Positions 55,320-64,000 of a DNA stretch of 64,000 nucleotides are shown one piece after another (positions within the stretch are counted from its first letter, which is position 1; every line of letters starts with the position of its first letter). The position numbers and the translations under genes are program-made. This stretch comes from Nostoc carneum NIES-2107 (GTDB taxonomy: Bacteria; Cyanobacteriota; Cyanobacteriia; Cyanobacteriales; Nostocaceae), in NCBI GenBank assembly GCA_002368155.1, contig AP018180.1:1240001-1304000 (forward strand), in the 5' to 3' direction. The notes under the pieces were generated by a model. It was not told where the DNA came from and did no database searches. It saw only the letters and a program-made list of their open reading frames with translations.

Positions 55320-55360
55320 AGTTCCCAATGCCCCATGCCCCATGCCCCATGCCCAATCCT
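55320..55360. repeat. GGGGCAT-type heptamer array between convergent genes
   Basis: CCCCATG/GCCCCAT units repeat about five times between the MHYT kinase and leuA. Confidence 0.75.
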
Positions 55361-56956
55361 CTACGGCGTAGGATTCAGTTCTTTCTCTTTCGATTGCAAC
55401 GATGCATACAATCTATTCAGTGCATTAACGTAAGCTTGCGCCGATGCAACGATGATATCTGTGTTCGCTGCATGGCCGGAAAATACTCGCGATTCGTGGC
55501 GTAAACGAATAGTTACTTCCCCAATGGCATCGATACCAGCTGTGACTGACTGTACAGAGAACTCAATTAATTGGTTGGGTACGTTGACTACACGGTTAAT
55601 TGCCTTATAAACCGCATCTACAGGCCCTGTACCAATGGCCGCATCAGTTAATTCCTCCCCATCTGGAGTTCGCAGAGTCACTGTAGCTGTAGGTTGGGCA
55701 TTACTACCACAGGAAACTTGCACTAACTCGACGCGGAACAAATCAGGTGCTTGTTGGATTTCATCATTGACGATCGCTTCCAAATCCCAATCAGAAATTT
55801 CTTTCTTTTTGTCAGCGACTTCTTTAAATTTGACAAATGCTTTATTTAATTCGGTTTCTGACAGTTCAAAACCTAATTCTTTCAAGCGAGTCCGAAAAGC
55901 ATTTCTGCCTGAATGTTTGCCCAAAACTATTTGATTGTCTGTTAAGCCAATCAATTGGGCATCCATAATTTCATAAGTGAGTTTGTTTTTTAATACACCA
56001 TCTTGGTGGATTCCAGATTCGTGGGCAAAGGCATTTGCTCCGACTATGGCTTTATTTGGTTGTACTAACATCCCCGTCAAATTGGACACCAAACGCGAGG
56101 ATTTATAAATTTGACGAGTGTCGATATTAGTTAATGCTTCTTCTGAGTTGATTGGTCTACCTAAGAAGGGATTAAAATATTGCCGACGCACGTGCAATGC
56201 CATGACTAATTCTTCTAAAGCGGCATTACCTGCGCGTTCACCAATACCATTGATGGTGCATTCTAATTGTCTCGCGCCATTTTTCACTGCTTCTAAGAAG
56301 TTTGCCACTGCCAAGCCTAAATCATTATGTCCGTGAACGGAAATAATGGCTTGGTCGATATTGGGGACATTATCTTTTATCCCCTTAATAATTGCCCCAA
56401 ATTCACTGGGGGTTGTATATCCTACAGTGTCGGGAATATTAACTGTTGTGGCTCCAGCTCTGATCGCTCTCTCTAATACTTGGTAGAGAAATTCTGGATC
56501 GGAGCGACCAGCATCTTCTGGGGAAAATTCTACATCATCAGTAAAGGTTTTGGCGTAGGCAACCATTTCCTCGGCGATCGCCAAAACTTCTGCTTTAGTT
56601 TTTTTCAGTTTATATTGCAGGTGAATATCAGATGTGGCAATAAATGTGTGAATTCTGCCTTTTGCGGCTGGTTTAATCGCTTCAGCGGCTGCTTTAATAT
56701 CATCATGTTTAGCTCTAGCCAAACTACAAATCACAGGGCCATTTTCTGTCCCAACAACTTGGGCAATTTTGTTAACTGCTTCAAAATCTCCGGGACTGGC
56801 AAAGGCAAATCCTGCCTCAATTACATCCACGCCCAGACGCGCCAGTTGCTTAGCTATTACTAGCTTTTCGTCTATATTTAGGGTTGCTCCTGGACATTGT
56901 TCGCCATCTCGCAATGTGGTATCAAAAATAATGATTCGCTCTGGTTGTGTTGTCAT
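55361..56956 (-). CDS. leuA: 2-isopropylmalate synthase
   Basis: First committed enzyme of leucine synthesis, condensing acetyl-CoA with 2-oxoisovalerate. The 531-residue chain has an N-terminal TIM barrel with [17 protein letters not shown] (about 9-25), the metal site [11 protein letters not shown] (about 207) and [13 protein letters not shown] (about 238). The C-terminal LeuA dimer/regulatory domain (about 390-515), which binds leucine for feedback inhibition, is complete. ATG 56956 gives the usual N-terminus. Single gene here; other leucine genes are not in the window. Confidence 0.95.
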   Translation of the reverse strand: MTTQPERIIIFDTTLRDGEQCPGATLNIDEKLVIAKQLARLGVDVIEAGFAFASPGDFEAVNKIAQVVGTENGPVICSLARAKHDDIKAAAEAIKPAAKGRIHTFIATSDIHLQYKLKKTKAEVLAIAEEMVAYAKTFTDDVEFSPEDAGRSDPEFLYQVLERAIRAGATTVNIPDTVGYTTPSEFGAIIKGIKDNVPNIDQAIISVHGHNDLGLAVANFLEAVKNGARQLECTINGIGERAGNAALEELVMALHVRRQYFNPFLGRPINSEEALTNIDTRQIYKSSRLVSNLTGMLVQPNKAIVGANAFAHESGIHQDGVLKNKLTYEIMDAQLIGLTDNQIVLGKHSGRNAFRTRLKELGFELSETELNKAFVKFKEVADKKKEISDWDLEAIVNDEIQQAPDLFRVELVQVSCGSNAQPTATVTLRTPDGEELTDAAIGTGPVDAVYKAINRVVNVPNQLIEFSVQSVTAGIDAIGEVTIRLRHESRVFSGHAANTDIIVASAQAYVNALNRLYASLQSKEKELNPTP

Positions 56957-57051
56957 TGGTCTGTTTTTTGTTTTTAGTGTGGACTTTTTGCTATAACTAC
57001 CTTGTATCTTAAGTTTTTTACTGTTTAGATTTGTAAATAATTATTAACATA

Positions 57052-57573
57052 TTAAGCTTCTGTCTTTTCTATTCTGTCTCTAATATCATTCAAATCTATA
57101 TATCTATCAGTAGCATTACGTAATTCCCTAGCGATCATTCCTTCTGTAGATACGACTGTAATATGTGTATTTTTTGAACGTAATAATTCAATTGCTCTCT
57201 CAAAATCCCCATCACCGCTAAATAATACTACTCTGTCATATTGGTCTACTGTATTAAACATATCTACAACAATTTCAATATCTAAATTAGCTTTTTGTGA
57301 ATAGCGACCAGATGAGTCATCATAATATTCTTTGAGAATTTTAGTTCTTACTGTATATCCTAAACTAATGAGAGCATCGCGAAAACCTCTTTGATCTTGC
57401 GGGTCTTTTAAGCCAGTGTACCAAAATGCATTGATTAATGTTGTTTCTGATTGCTCGTGTTTAAAATATTCTAAAACTCTGCGTGGGTCAAAAAACCAGC
57501 CATTTTTTTGTTGAGCATAGAACATATTGTTTCCGTCTACAAAAATAGACAGACGATTCATTGGAGAACCCAT
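57052..57573 (-). CDS. NYN domain protein, LabA-like (DUF88)
   Basis: A 173-residue protein of the LabA/DUF88 family, PIN-like NYN domain nucleases. The conserved acidic residues lie in IFVDGNNMFYAQ, ANLDIEIVVDMFNTV and VLFSGDGDFERAIELL. LabA of Synechococcus feeds into circadian output, and related proteins act on RNA; the role here is not established. ATG 57573 (MGSPMNRLS) with AGGTG upstream is preferred over GTG 57585. Single gene, separated from leuA by about 95 bp. Confidence 0.85.
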   Translation of the reverse strand: MGSPMNRLSIFVDGNNMFYAQQKNGWFFDPRRVLEYFKHEQSETTLINAFWYTGLKDPQDQRGFRDALISLGYTVRTKILKEYYDDSSGRYSQKANLDIEIVVDMFNTVDQYDRVVLFSGDGDFERAIELLRSKNTHITVVSTEGMIARELRNATDRYIDLNDIRDRIEKTEA

Positions 57574-58297
57574 AGAAAAATACACCTAATAATAGAAAAG
57601 AATTTTAGATTGAACAATAGATTATAGCAATTATCAAATGATCTATTTGCTAATATCTATAAAGTATATCTTCATGTATAGCTTTTATCTTAACCCCTTT
57701 TAAGTCATAAAAATCGGGAAAACAATAGAGCAGATGCAGGATGCTGAACCTTTTTCATCCCAGACAGTGCAAGAGTTAGCCTGCGATCAAAATCTACCAA
57801 TAAAATAGACTGTGTAACAGCATTCCTAACTGTATAACAGTCAAGTTTACTCCTAAAGAGGTATGGTATTGGTTCTCAGGTAGAATATAGGCTAATGCCG
57901 ATCTCTTGATTTTGCCATCAACAACAGGAGACAATTTTTGCATAGTATCAGTGTTGCAGCATTGACAGAAGTTGCCCAAAGCAAAATTCTGGTAAACCTT
58001 CTACCGACGGCATACCTGTTGGGTTTGGTAGATCATAAACCAAACTAAATCCACAGAATAAGTCTCTTTAGCTTAGTTCTGTGGCAAAATTACAGATTGC
58101 TCTGCTATTGGAGAATAATTTGGGCAGTGTTTTAATCGCCAGACCCTGTAAAGACACACCAATAAAAATTCGCTGAAGTAGAAAGGATAGTTTACAAATG
58201 TATAAGTTTTTCATTTAACTCTTAATTTAATGTAGTTCGCTCAAATAGGGTCTGAATAAATATAAAGTGTTGTACCTTAATCAATCAATAACACGAT
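57574..58297. other. Intergenic region with a hairpin at 58051-58084
   Basis: About 720 bp between divergent genes. At 58051-58084 arms CCACAGAA / TTCTGTGG continue inward as TAAG / CTTA with a one-base bulge, giving a 12-bp stem with a nine-base loop. It may end a short RNA or be a regulatory element. No protein gene is supported; a 61-codon frame at 57794-57979 on the minus strand lacks a ribosome site. Confidence 0.5.
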
Positions 58298-60631
58298 ATG
58301 GCAGAAGAACCTACGTCTACCGTAACTAAAAAATATGTCTCTGCTGCCAATAGCCAGTTAGGGAAACCAACTAAAGCAACTTCGACGGCATTAACCTACC
58401 ATACCCAACTAATGTCTTGGTTTGGTCATCTGCTGACTGGTGTTTCAGCAATAGGGGCAGCATTGCTGAGTAGTTCTGGTTTGGGCATTGTGCAGTTGAT
58501 GGAAAGTCAGGCACTTTCTACGTTTTTTCAACTGCGCGGGCCGATCGCACCTCCAGAAAACATCGTGATTTTGGCCATAGACAATCAGTCTATATCAGTC
58601 CCTGAACAGTACTATAAAACAGATCCACAACAGTATGCTTACCTGGAACCACTGAAATCTTTTCCATTTAAACGTGCTGCTTATGCTGATGTCATCAGAA
58701 AATTGATGCAAGCAGGTGCCAAATCTGTCGCTGTGGATGTAATTTTCGATACAGAAAGTGCTTATGGTGCCGCCGACGATCGCCAACTAAAAGCAGTATT
58801 GCAAAAGTATGGCACTAAGGTGACCTTAGCCTCGGTATATGAAACGTCTGAGTCACATCAAGGTACTTTTAATAAACTGACACTACCGCAACCAATGTTT
58901 CGCATTGGTGCTGTATCTACAGGCACAGTCAATTTTCCCCTAGAAGTTGATGGCAAAATTCATCGTTTAGCCAGCGAATTTAACAAATCATTAGCACAAG
59001 ATAACTTAATAGATAAAGTGCCTTCCTTTGATGAAGCGGCACTAAGGGCAGCCAGAATTAAATATTCGCGACCAAAAGGCGATCGCATTCATTTTTGGGG
59101 GCCAGCGGATACATTTGAAGCTATCCCATTTTGGTATGTACTCGACCCCCAAAACTGGAAAAACTATTTGCAACAAGGCAAGGTTTTCAAGAATAAAATT
59201 GTGGTGATTGGAGCCACCGCACAGTTAGGTAACGATTATCATCCAGTAGTGGCGGGTAATAACTGGCTGTATCCTGAACGTATGTCAGGGGTAGAAATTC
59301 ATGCCAACGCGATCGCCACTTTAATAGAAAATAAAGCGATCGCTCAAGGAATTAGTAGTCCACCCCTGCAAGGTGTATTTGTACTCGGTTTAGTTGGTGG
59401 TGTTGGCATTATCTGTGCTAGACGCAAACGAGGTATCAGTAGATTAATTGTTAGCATTGGCTTTGCCACTCTTTGGGGAGGCATCAGCTACGTGTTATTT
59501 GTACATTACCAGTTAATTTATCCCACCACCGTACCAATGGTAGCGATCGCCTGGATTGGCTTATCCTATCTAGGAACCGAAATCGTCAGGGAAAGCATTA
59601 AAAAGCGGCAATTAGTAGATATCTTTCAAAAATATAAAACTTCCCCTGTTGTGCAAGAAATCATCAGTCAACAACAAGACTTGCAAGATTTACTGCAACA
59701 ACGGGATTTAGCTGTAGCTGGCAAAATCCTCGGTGGACGCTACAGAATTGTCAAAGTTCTCGGTTCTGGGGGATTTAGCGAAACCTACATTGCCGAAGAT
59801 TTACAACGTCCAGGTTACCCGCAATGTGTAGTTAAACAGCTCAAACCAGCCAACACCAAAGCTACAGGATTGCAACTTGCCAGACGTTTATTTAATTCCG
59901 AGGCGCAAACCTTAGAAAAACTGGGAAAACATCACCAAATTCCTCAGCTATTAGCTTATTTTGAACAAAATGAAGAATTTTATTTAGTACAAGAATTTAT
60001 CATTGGTCATCCCTTAAGTAGGGAATTACCAGCAGGTCAATCGCTGTTAGAAACCACAGTTATCGAACTTTTACGCGATTTATTGCAAACATTGGCATTT
60101 GTACATCAAAACGGTGTGATTCACCGTGATATTAAACCTAGTAACATTATTCGCCGACATTCAGATTGGAAATTGGTACTGATTGACTTTGGTGCAGTCA
60201 AAGAAGTGTCTACAATCCAAACAGAAAATCATGAACAAACTCCATTCACCATTGGGATTGGGACTAAAGGTTATGCACCCAACGAGCAATGTTTTGGCCG
60301 TCCCCAATACAGTAGCGACATCTATGCAGTTGGGATGATTGGTATTAGGGCTTTGACTGGTATCGCCCCCCACGAACTAGCAAGAGATGCTGATGGAGAG
60401 TTGCAATGGCGCGAACATACAGTTGCCAACCCAGCCTTAGCGGAGATTCTCAGTAAAATGGTGCTGGAAGATTACAAGCAGCGTTATCAATCTGCAGCAG
60501 CAGCCCTAAAAGCTGTGGAACAGTTGATTGGAGTTTCCAATCGGAATTTTATCCCCCAACACAACCCAATTGAAGATATTACAGCTGCCATTGACGATCC
60601 AGATGCCCCTACCACACCTTGGGAGGGATAA
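58298..60631 (+). CDS. CHASE2-domain serine/threonine protein kinase
   Basis: A 777-residue membrane receptor kinase. An N-terminal membrane segment (about 45-65) precedes an extracytoplasmic CHASE2 sensor (about 70-360; FFQLRGPIAPPENIVILAIDNQS). About three membrane helices (365-435) follow, then a cytoplasmic kinase domain (about 480-740). The kinase has LGSGGFSETY, catalytic Lys in CVVKQLKP, HRDIKPSNII and the DFG motif in LIDFGAVKE, so it should be active. The C-terminus is short and Pro/Asp-rich. The stop codon TAA (60629-60631) shares its last A with the terminus of a repeated element. Confidence 0.93.
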   Translation: MAEEPTSTVTKKYVSAANSQLGKPTKATSTALTYHTQLMSWFGHLLTGVSAIGAALLSSSGLGIVQLMESQALSTFFQLRGPIAPPENIVILAIDNQSISVPEQYYKTDPQQYAYLEPLKSFPFKRAAYADVIRKLMQAGAKSVAVDVIFDTESAYGAADDRQLKAVLQKYGTKVTLASVYETSESHQGTFNKLTLPQPMFRIGAVSTGTVNFPLEVDGKIHRLASEFNKSLAQDNLIDKVPSFDEAALRAARIKYSRPKGDRIHFWGPADTFEAIPFWYVLDPQNWKNYLQQGKVFKNKIVVIGATAQLGNDYHPVVAGNNWLYPERMSGVEIHANAIATLIENKAIAQGISSPPLQGVFVLGLVGGVGIICARRKRGISRLIVSIGFATLWGGISYVLFVHYQLIYPTTVPMVAIAWIGLSYLGTEIVRESIKKRQLVDIFQKYKTSPVVQEIISQQQDLQDLLQQRDLAVAGKILGGRYRIVKVLGSGGFSETYIAEDLQRPGYPQCVVKQLKPANTKATGLQLARRLFNSEAQTLEKLGKHHQIPQLLAYFEQNEEFYLVQEFIIGHPLSRELPAGQSLLETTVIELLRDLLQTLAFVHQNGVIHRDIKPSNIIRRHSDWKLVLIDFGAVKEVSTIQTENHEQTPFTIGIGTKGYAPNEQCFGRPQYSSDIYAVGMIGIRALTGIAPHELARDADGELQWREHTVANPALAEILSKMVLEDYKQRYQSAAAALKAVEQLIGVSNRNFIPQHNPIEDITAAIDDPDAPTTPWEG

Positions 60632-60752
60632 GGGACTTCCTTTGCTAGGGGTAGCAGAGGAAGCAGAGGAAGCAGGGGCGCAGAGGGAGAGAAAGAATTT
60701 GCTCAATATCTTCGCCTTTGTTGATTGAATAATTTAATTTATGGAAGTCCCT
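60631..60752 (+). repeat. MITE-like element, copy 4 (122 bp)
   Basis: Termini AGGGACTTCC and GGAAGTCCCT; the interior reads GGGGTAGCAGAGGAAGCAG ... GCTCAATATCTTCGCC ... GAATAATTTAATTTATGG and matches copy 1 nearly base for base. Its first base is the last base of the kinase stop codon. Confidence 0.8.
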
Positions 60753-60818
60753 CAGCACTTTTTTGAAAAAAGAATGTGATACCGTTTGACTTGAATAATG
60801 ATGCCTATATGTGGGTAA

Positions 60819-60839
60819 GGGTTTAGCAGTGCTAAACCC
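60819..60839. repeat. Palindrome GGGTTTAGC-AGT-GCTAAACCC and neighbouring GC-rich repeat
   Basis: A perfect 9-bp stem with a three-base loop, followed at about 60892-60918 by TGTAGGGGCAAGCACTGCTGTGCCC. Both look like small dispersed cyanobacterial repeats in the gap between the convergent CHASE2 kinase and NB-ARC genes. Either could act as a transcription terminator. Confidence 0.6.
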
Positions 60840-60974
60840 CTACGAAGAATTATATATATCATACCAATTTGAAAAAAGAATGCGACAGATTGTAGGGGCA
60901 AGCACTGCTGTGCCCTGGTAGATAATTTATGTGTTTCCCAAATTATTTCAATTGGTATAAAATACCAAATTTAA

Positions 60975-63296
60975 TTATAGTGAATCTAGTAAAAATTTCA
61001 TTTCCTCTGTCTCCTGATTCATACCCAATTGCTTAAAACTGTTCATTGCTTTAATCGCTAATTTGCGAGATGCTTCCACACTTCCCCAGAGTTTTTCCCA
61101 ACGGGCAAGAGAACGTTGATAGCGAGCCAAACGTCGCTTATTGTTGCTCCTTTTTGCTATAGTGATTCCTTGATTTAACAACTGTTGGGAACCATCGCGA
61201 TCGCCTTGGGCAATCGCAATATCTGCTAGCCAGTTTTGTGCTGAATTAATTACCCGATACCAGTCGATTTGTTGGGCAGTTTGCATGACTTCTTCAAACA
61301 GCTTCTGAGCTTGAGAATATTGGTATTCATGATACAAAATAACTGCCCGATGATAAATTACAGGAATATAATGCCGGATGTATTTTTGCCCTTGTAAATT
61401 AGCTTGACTGACTAAATTTTGTTCGATATCAAGCCATGCTCGTGCATCTGGATAATTTTTCTGTCTGATTCTGAGCCTCGCAATATTCTCTGCCAAGTCA
61501 GCCTGAACGTGCAAATCTGTATGCTGTTTTAAAACCCATGCCCTTTGTAACATTTCGTCTGCTTCTTTAAGACTTTGGTCAGAAGATTCTCGAATTAACA
61601 GCCAAGTTTTGCGAATAATCAATTTCACCCAAGATGGCCATTCACCGCGGCGTTCTGATTGTTCGATTAGCCATTGCAACCAATCGAGGCGATCGTCCCA
61701 ATAAGCGTAGAGATTAGCATAATGATTTAACAGCAGCCATAAATCCCTAACTTCTGGATAATGGTCTTGGTCTTTGCACCAGTAAAATACTGCACGAAGA
61801 TTTCCTTCCTCTTCTCCTAACTTTTCGTGATTGATGGATTTTTCCCAATCTTCTCCAGCATAAATATGAGCAAAATCCAGATACCATTTCACCCAACGTT
61901 TTCTAGCTTCTTTCTCAAAGTCTGGGTAAACGGCTAATTCGGCTAAAGCATACTCACGGGTGAGAGACAGCATCTCATAACGCTTAGTTTCTGGGTTCAA
62001 ACTAACTAACGAAAGTTGTTGCAAACGTGCTAAGCCATCATTAACAGCATCAGGCGCAGAAATCAGCCCAGCTACCTCCGCCACCGCAGCGAGTATGGGA
62101 GCATTCGGAAAAATCGCCAGTGACATCAATAATTTGTGGGCTGGCTGTCCCTTAATTCCTTGCACAGATTGCTCAAAACAAAAACGGGCGACATCACCAC
62201 TAGCGGAGGCTAAACGCTTCAACACTACGTTGAGAGAATAACCACTTGAGACTTGACCAATCGCATAAACAATTGCTAAGGGAATACCACCAGTGCGATC
62301 ATAGAGTAGCTGTGATTCTGTTTCGTTGATAGTAATAGACTTTTCTCCCGCCTGTTGCTGAATCAATCGCAAACCATCATGCACTGGCAAGTTACGCAGA
62401 CTAATCGGCAACAAAGCAATGCGTTCACGGGTAGTAATTACTACTTTGACATCAATAGGTAGATTGTAGAGGAACTCTATCACTTCACTTCTATCTTCTA
62501 TAGTCTCCATGTTATCTACAATCAGCAGGGTGCGCTGTTTAGAAAGACTTTGACGGACACGGTCAAACTGATCATGGGTGGGAGATTGAAGAATAGTAGG
62601 GTTATCTAAGGCATTGGCAATTGCCCGAAAGATATCGCGTAGGTTACGTTGTCCCTGTTGTCGCTGGAAAATTATATTAGGAACGAGTTCCTGTTGTTTG
62701 GCAGAAGTAAAAATAATGGCATCAAATTGAGGCGCGTGAGCCAGGTTTTCACAACTCGCTTTTAAACACAAGCGAGCAGCTTCTAGAACCAGTGCTGTTT
62801 TACCTACACCACCAATACCATGCACAGTGATCATATGAGCGCCATGATGGGGTGAAAGGCGTTCTAGTAAAGTATTCATCTCCTGTTCCCGACCAATAAA
62901 TTCTGTGTAGGTTGGTGATGGTAGGTTGTGCGGGATGAGGCGATTATTAACAGCACAGGCAACAGCACCTTTGCGATATCCATATCTTTCCAGAATGTAA
63001 AGGAGGTTACTAGACCTAACACTGTTGTCTGGTTCTCCTGTCACCGTTTCCAAGTCTCGGTAGATATTGCTCAATACTGTCCTGACAGCTCCATGATCTC
63101 GGTGCAAGTCCTTACCGATTTTCTTTAAGCTATAGCCACATAGCAAGCCGAGTAATAGGTCTTTCTTCTGATTTTGCCTGTATCGCTTTTTGGTTTTAGC
63201 TTCTAAATCAGTCAGTAATCGGTCTATCTCCCAATCTTTTGCCACCTTACGATACCAAGTTTTCGACAGATTCCCACCTTCTGACTGACTTGACAT
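60975..63296 (-). CDS. NB-ARC STAND ATPase with N-terminal HTH and C-terminal helical repeats
   Basis: A 773-residue NLR-like signalling ATPase. The N-terminal domain has a helix-turn-helix (YSLKKIGKDLHRDHGAVRTVLSNIYRDLE, about 55-83). The NB-ARC core has P-loop HGIGGVGKTALV (159-170), Walker B TLLIVDNMET, VVITTRER and the GLPL-type GGIPLAIVYAIG. The C-terminal 300 residues are TPR-like (AQKLFEEVMQTAQQ, DRDGSQQLLNQGI). Such proteins oligomerise when the repeats bind a ligand, and in bacteria several act in phage defence, though the HTH suggests transcription control. ATG 63296 has GAGGGTG seven bases upstream. No separate effector domain (TIR, protease, nuclease) is visible. Confidence 0.86.
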   Translation of the reverse strand: MSSQSEGGNLSKTWYRKVAKDWEIDRLLTDLEAKTKKRYRQNQKKDLLLGLLCGYSLKKIGKDLHRDHGAVRTVLSNIYRDLETVTGEPDNSVRSSNLLYILERYGYRKGAVACAVNNRLIPHNLPSPTYTEFIGREQEMNTLLERLSPHHGAHMITVHGIGGVGKTALVLEAARLCLKASCENLAHAPQFDAIIFTSAKQQELVPNIIFQRQQGQRNLRDIFRAIANALDNPTILQSPTHDQFDRVRQSLSKQRTLLIVDNMETIEDRSEVIEFLYNLPIDVKVVITTRERIALLPISLRNLPVHDGLRLIQQQAGEKSITINETESQLLYDRTGGIPLAIVYAIGQVSSGYSLNVVLKRLASASGDVARFCFEQSVQGIKGQPAHKLLMSLAIFPNAPILAAVAEVAGLISAPDAVNDGLARLQQLSLVSLNPETKRYEMLSLTREYALAELAVYPDFEKEARKRWVKWYLDFAHIYAGEDWEKSINHEKLGEEEGNLRAVFYWCKDQDHYPEVRDLWLLLNHYANLYAYWDDRLDWLQWLIEQSERRGEWPSWVKLIIRKTWLLIRESSDQSLKEADEMLQRAWVLKQHTDLHVQADLAENIARLRIRQKNYPDARAWLDIEQNLVSQANLQGQKYIRHYIPVIYHRAVILYHEYQYSQAQKLFEEVMQTAQQIDWYRVINSAQNWLADIAIAQGDRDGSQQLLNQGITIAKRSNNKRRLARYQRSLARWEKLWGSVEASRKLAIKAMNSFKQLGMNQETEEMKFLLDSL

Positions 63297-63509
63297 AAAT
63301 ATCACCCTCTAAGTCTGTCATCAATTACCTATTAGCAACATTTTAACGAACAAAATTTTGACAGGGTGCTAACAAATTTTTAACTTCGCAATTGCTGGGC
63401 TTTCAGGAATTCGATAGCTTACTCCTAAGTGCTTGACTCTCAGTAGCAGGAGGTTCTAGCTCACAATTCCCAAACTATATTTTTCACAGCTTACTATCAG
63501 GAGACACAA

Positions 63510-64000
63510 ATGTATAGATTGCTCAAATCTCTAAACCTGTTACTAGGACTAAAACAACCCCGTCTTTATTTCCCAGAGGAAAAACAAGTTTGTGTATTTA
63601 ATAAACGTCCAATTCTGTACCGAGGTTTTACACCTAATTCTGTACAAGACTCAATTGATGAACTACAAGCAAGACTGCAAGCTCAGGGTTTTCTCGAAAA
63701 CATTAGTGGCAAATTTGACTTAGAGACCGAAATAGCAGTTATAGAATTCCAGAAAAAAAATAATCTGCAAGTAGATGGAGTAGTAGGGCCACTGAGTTGG
63801 GCTTGCTTGTTCTACCCCAAACTTGAGCGTAGTCACAAAAATATGTCACCAGAATTGAAAGATGCAGTCAAGGAAATGCAAATTATCCTGCATACAGAAG
63901 GCTTTCTCAAAAAAGAACCGGATGGATATTTTGGTGGAGAAACAGAAAGAGCCGTGAAAAACTTTCAAAGAGTTTATGGCTTGAAAGATGATGGTGTCGT
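63510..64000 (+). CDS. Peptidoglycan-binding domain protein, 3' partial
   Basis: At least 163 residues, running off the window. Two PG_binding_1-type repeats are visible: about 50-95 (IDELQARLQAQGFLENISGKFD ... IEFQKKNNLQVDGVVGPLSW) and about 118-163 (VKEMQIILHTEGFLKKEPDGYFG ... VKNFQRVYGLKDDGVV). No signal peptide is seen; the N-terminus MYRLLKSLNLLLGLKQPRLYF is short and only weakly hydrophobic. A very good AGGAG ribosome site stands seven bases before ATG 63510. A catalytic domain may follow beyond the window. It is divergent from the NB-ARC gene across a 213-bp gap that shows nothing recognisable. Confidence 0.85.
   Translation, partial: MYRLLKSLNLLLGLKQPRLYFPEEKQVCVFNKRPILYRGFTPNSVQDSIDELQARLQAQGFLENISGKFDLETEIAVIEFQKKNNLQVDGVVGPLSWACLFYPKLERSHKNMSPELKDAVKEMQIILHTEGFLKKEPDGYFGGETERAVKNFQRVYGLKDDGV

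Noticed and set aside
57794-57979. 61-codon open frame on the minus strand
   Set aside because: No ribosome site, no family resemblance, low-complexity surroundings.
22878-60752. Target site duplications flanking the MITE-like copies
   Set aside because: Flanks of all four copies were compared and no consistent direct repeat was found, so the transposition mode cannot be claimed.

Overview
The window looks like chromosomal DNA of a filamentous, probably heterocyst-forming cyanobacterium (Nostocales: a Nostoc, Calothrix or Tolypothrix relative). The evidence is very frequent GCGATCGC (HIP1) octamers, many intergenic arrays of 7-bp tandem repeats, and typical cyanobacterial genes: Tab2/Atab2, TIGR04376, a multi-GAF histidine kinase, a MHYT kinase and a CHASE2 Ser/Thr kinase. 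Genus cannot be fixed from the sequence.

Layout. 1-6.2 kb: 3' part of a 7TM-HD phosphohydrolase, then a hopanoid group (squalene/phytoene synthase-like enzyme, hpnJ, hpnK). 6.2-13 kb: small conserved proteins (DUF2237, DUF6918), a membrane protein and a KimA-like permease. 13-27.6 kb: five-GAF histidine kinase, metallophosphoesterase, VanX-like lipoprotein, ABC exporter, TIGR04376 protein, small lipoprotein, orphan ABC permease, PmbA/TldE-type protease and Tab2. 28-37 kb: lgt, cobM, a tautomerase, moxR, ribF, an MBL-fold hydrolase, surE and pheS. 37.2-38.9 kb: an overlapping DUF262-HEPN pair of defence or toxin type.

39.0-52.5 kb is the most striking region. A recQ helicase gene is split in two by an insertion of about 12.0 kb (about 39508-51504). 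The halves are on the same strand and join in frame. Next to one junction lie three overlapping genes of the Tn554 type: two different tyrosine recombinases and a coiled-coil TnpC-like protein. The element also carries a single-chain nuclease-methylase-specificity protein, a pair whose size and topology recall phage lambda RexA/RexB, a tRNA-like sequence with anticodon CCT, a two-winged-helix regulator preceded by a very long hairpin, a DNA-binding-like protein with a PD-(D/E)XK-like motif, and the decayed C-terminus of a second TnpC. It reads as a defence island carried by a site-specific transposon that may be able to excise precisely.

52.5-64 kb: GNAT acetyltransferase, MHYT histidine kinase, leuA, a LabA-like NYN protein, a CHASE2 kinase, an NB-ARC STAND ATPase with an N-terminal HTH and C-terminal helical repeats, and the start of a peptidoglycan-binding protein.

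Across the window there are also four copies of a 117-138 bp element with inverted termini (AGGGACTTCC/GGAAGTCCCT). Two of them overlap the stop codon of the neighbouring gene. At least six families of heptamer repeat are present, one of which abuts or contains the start codons of hpnK, surE and pheS. Family names and resemblances are judged by eye and from memory; no database search was possible.
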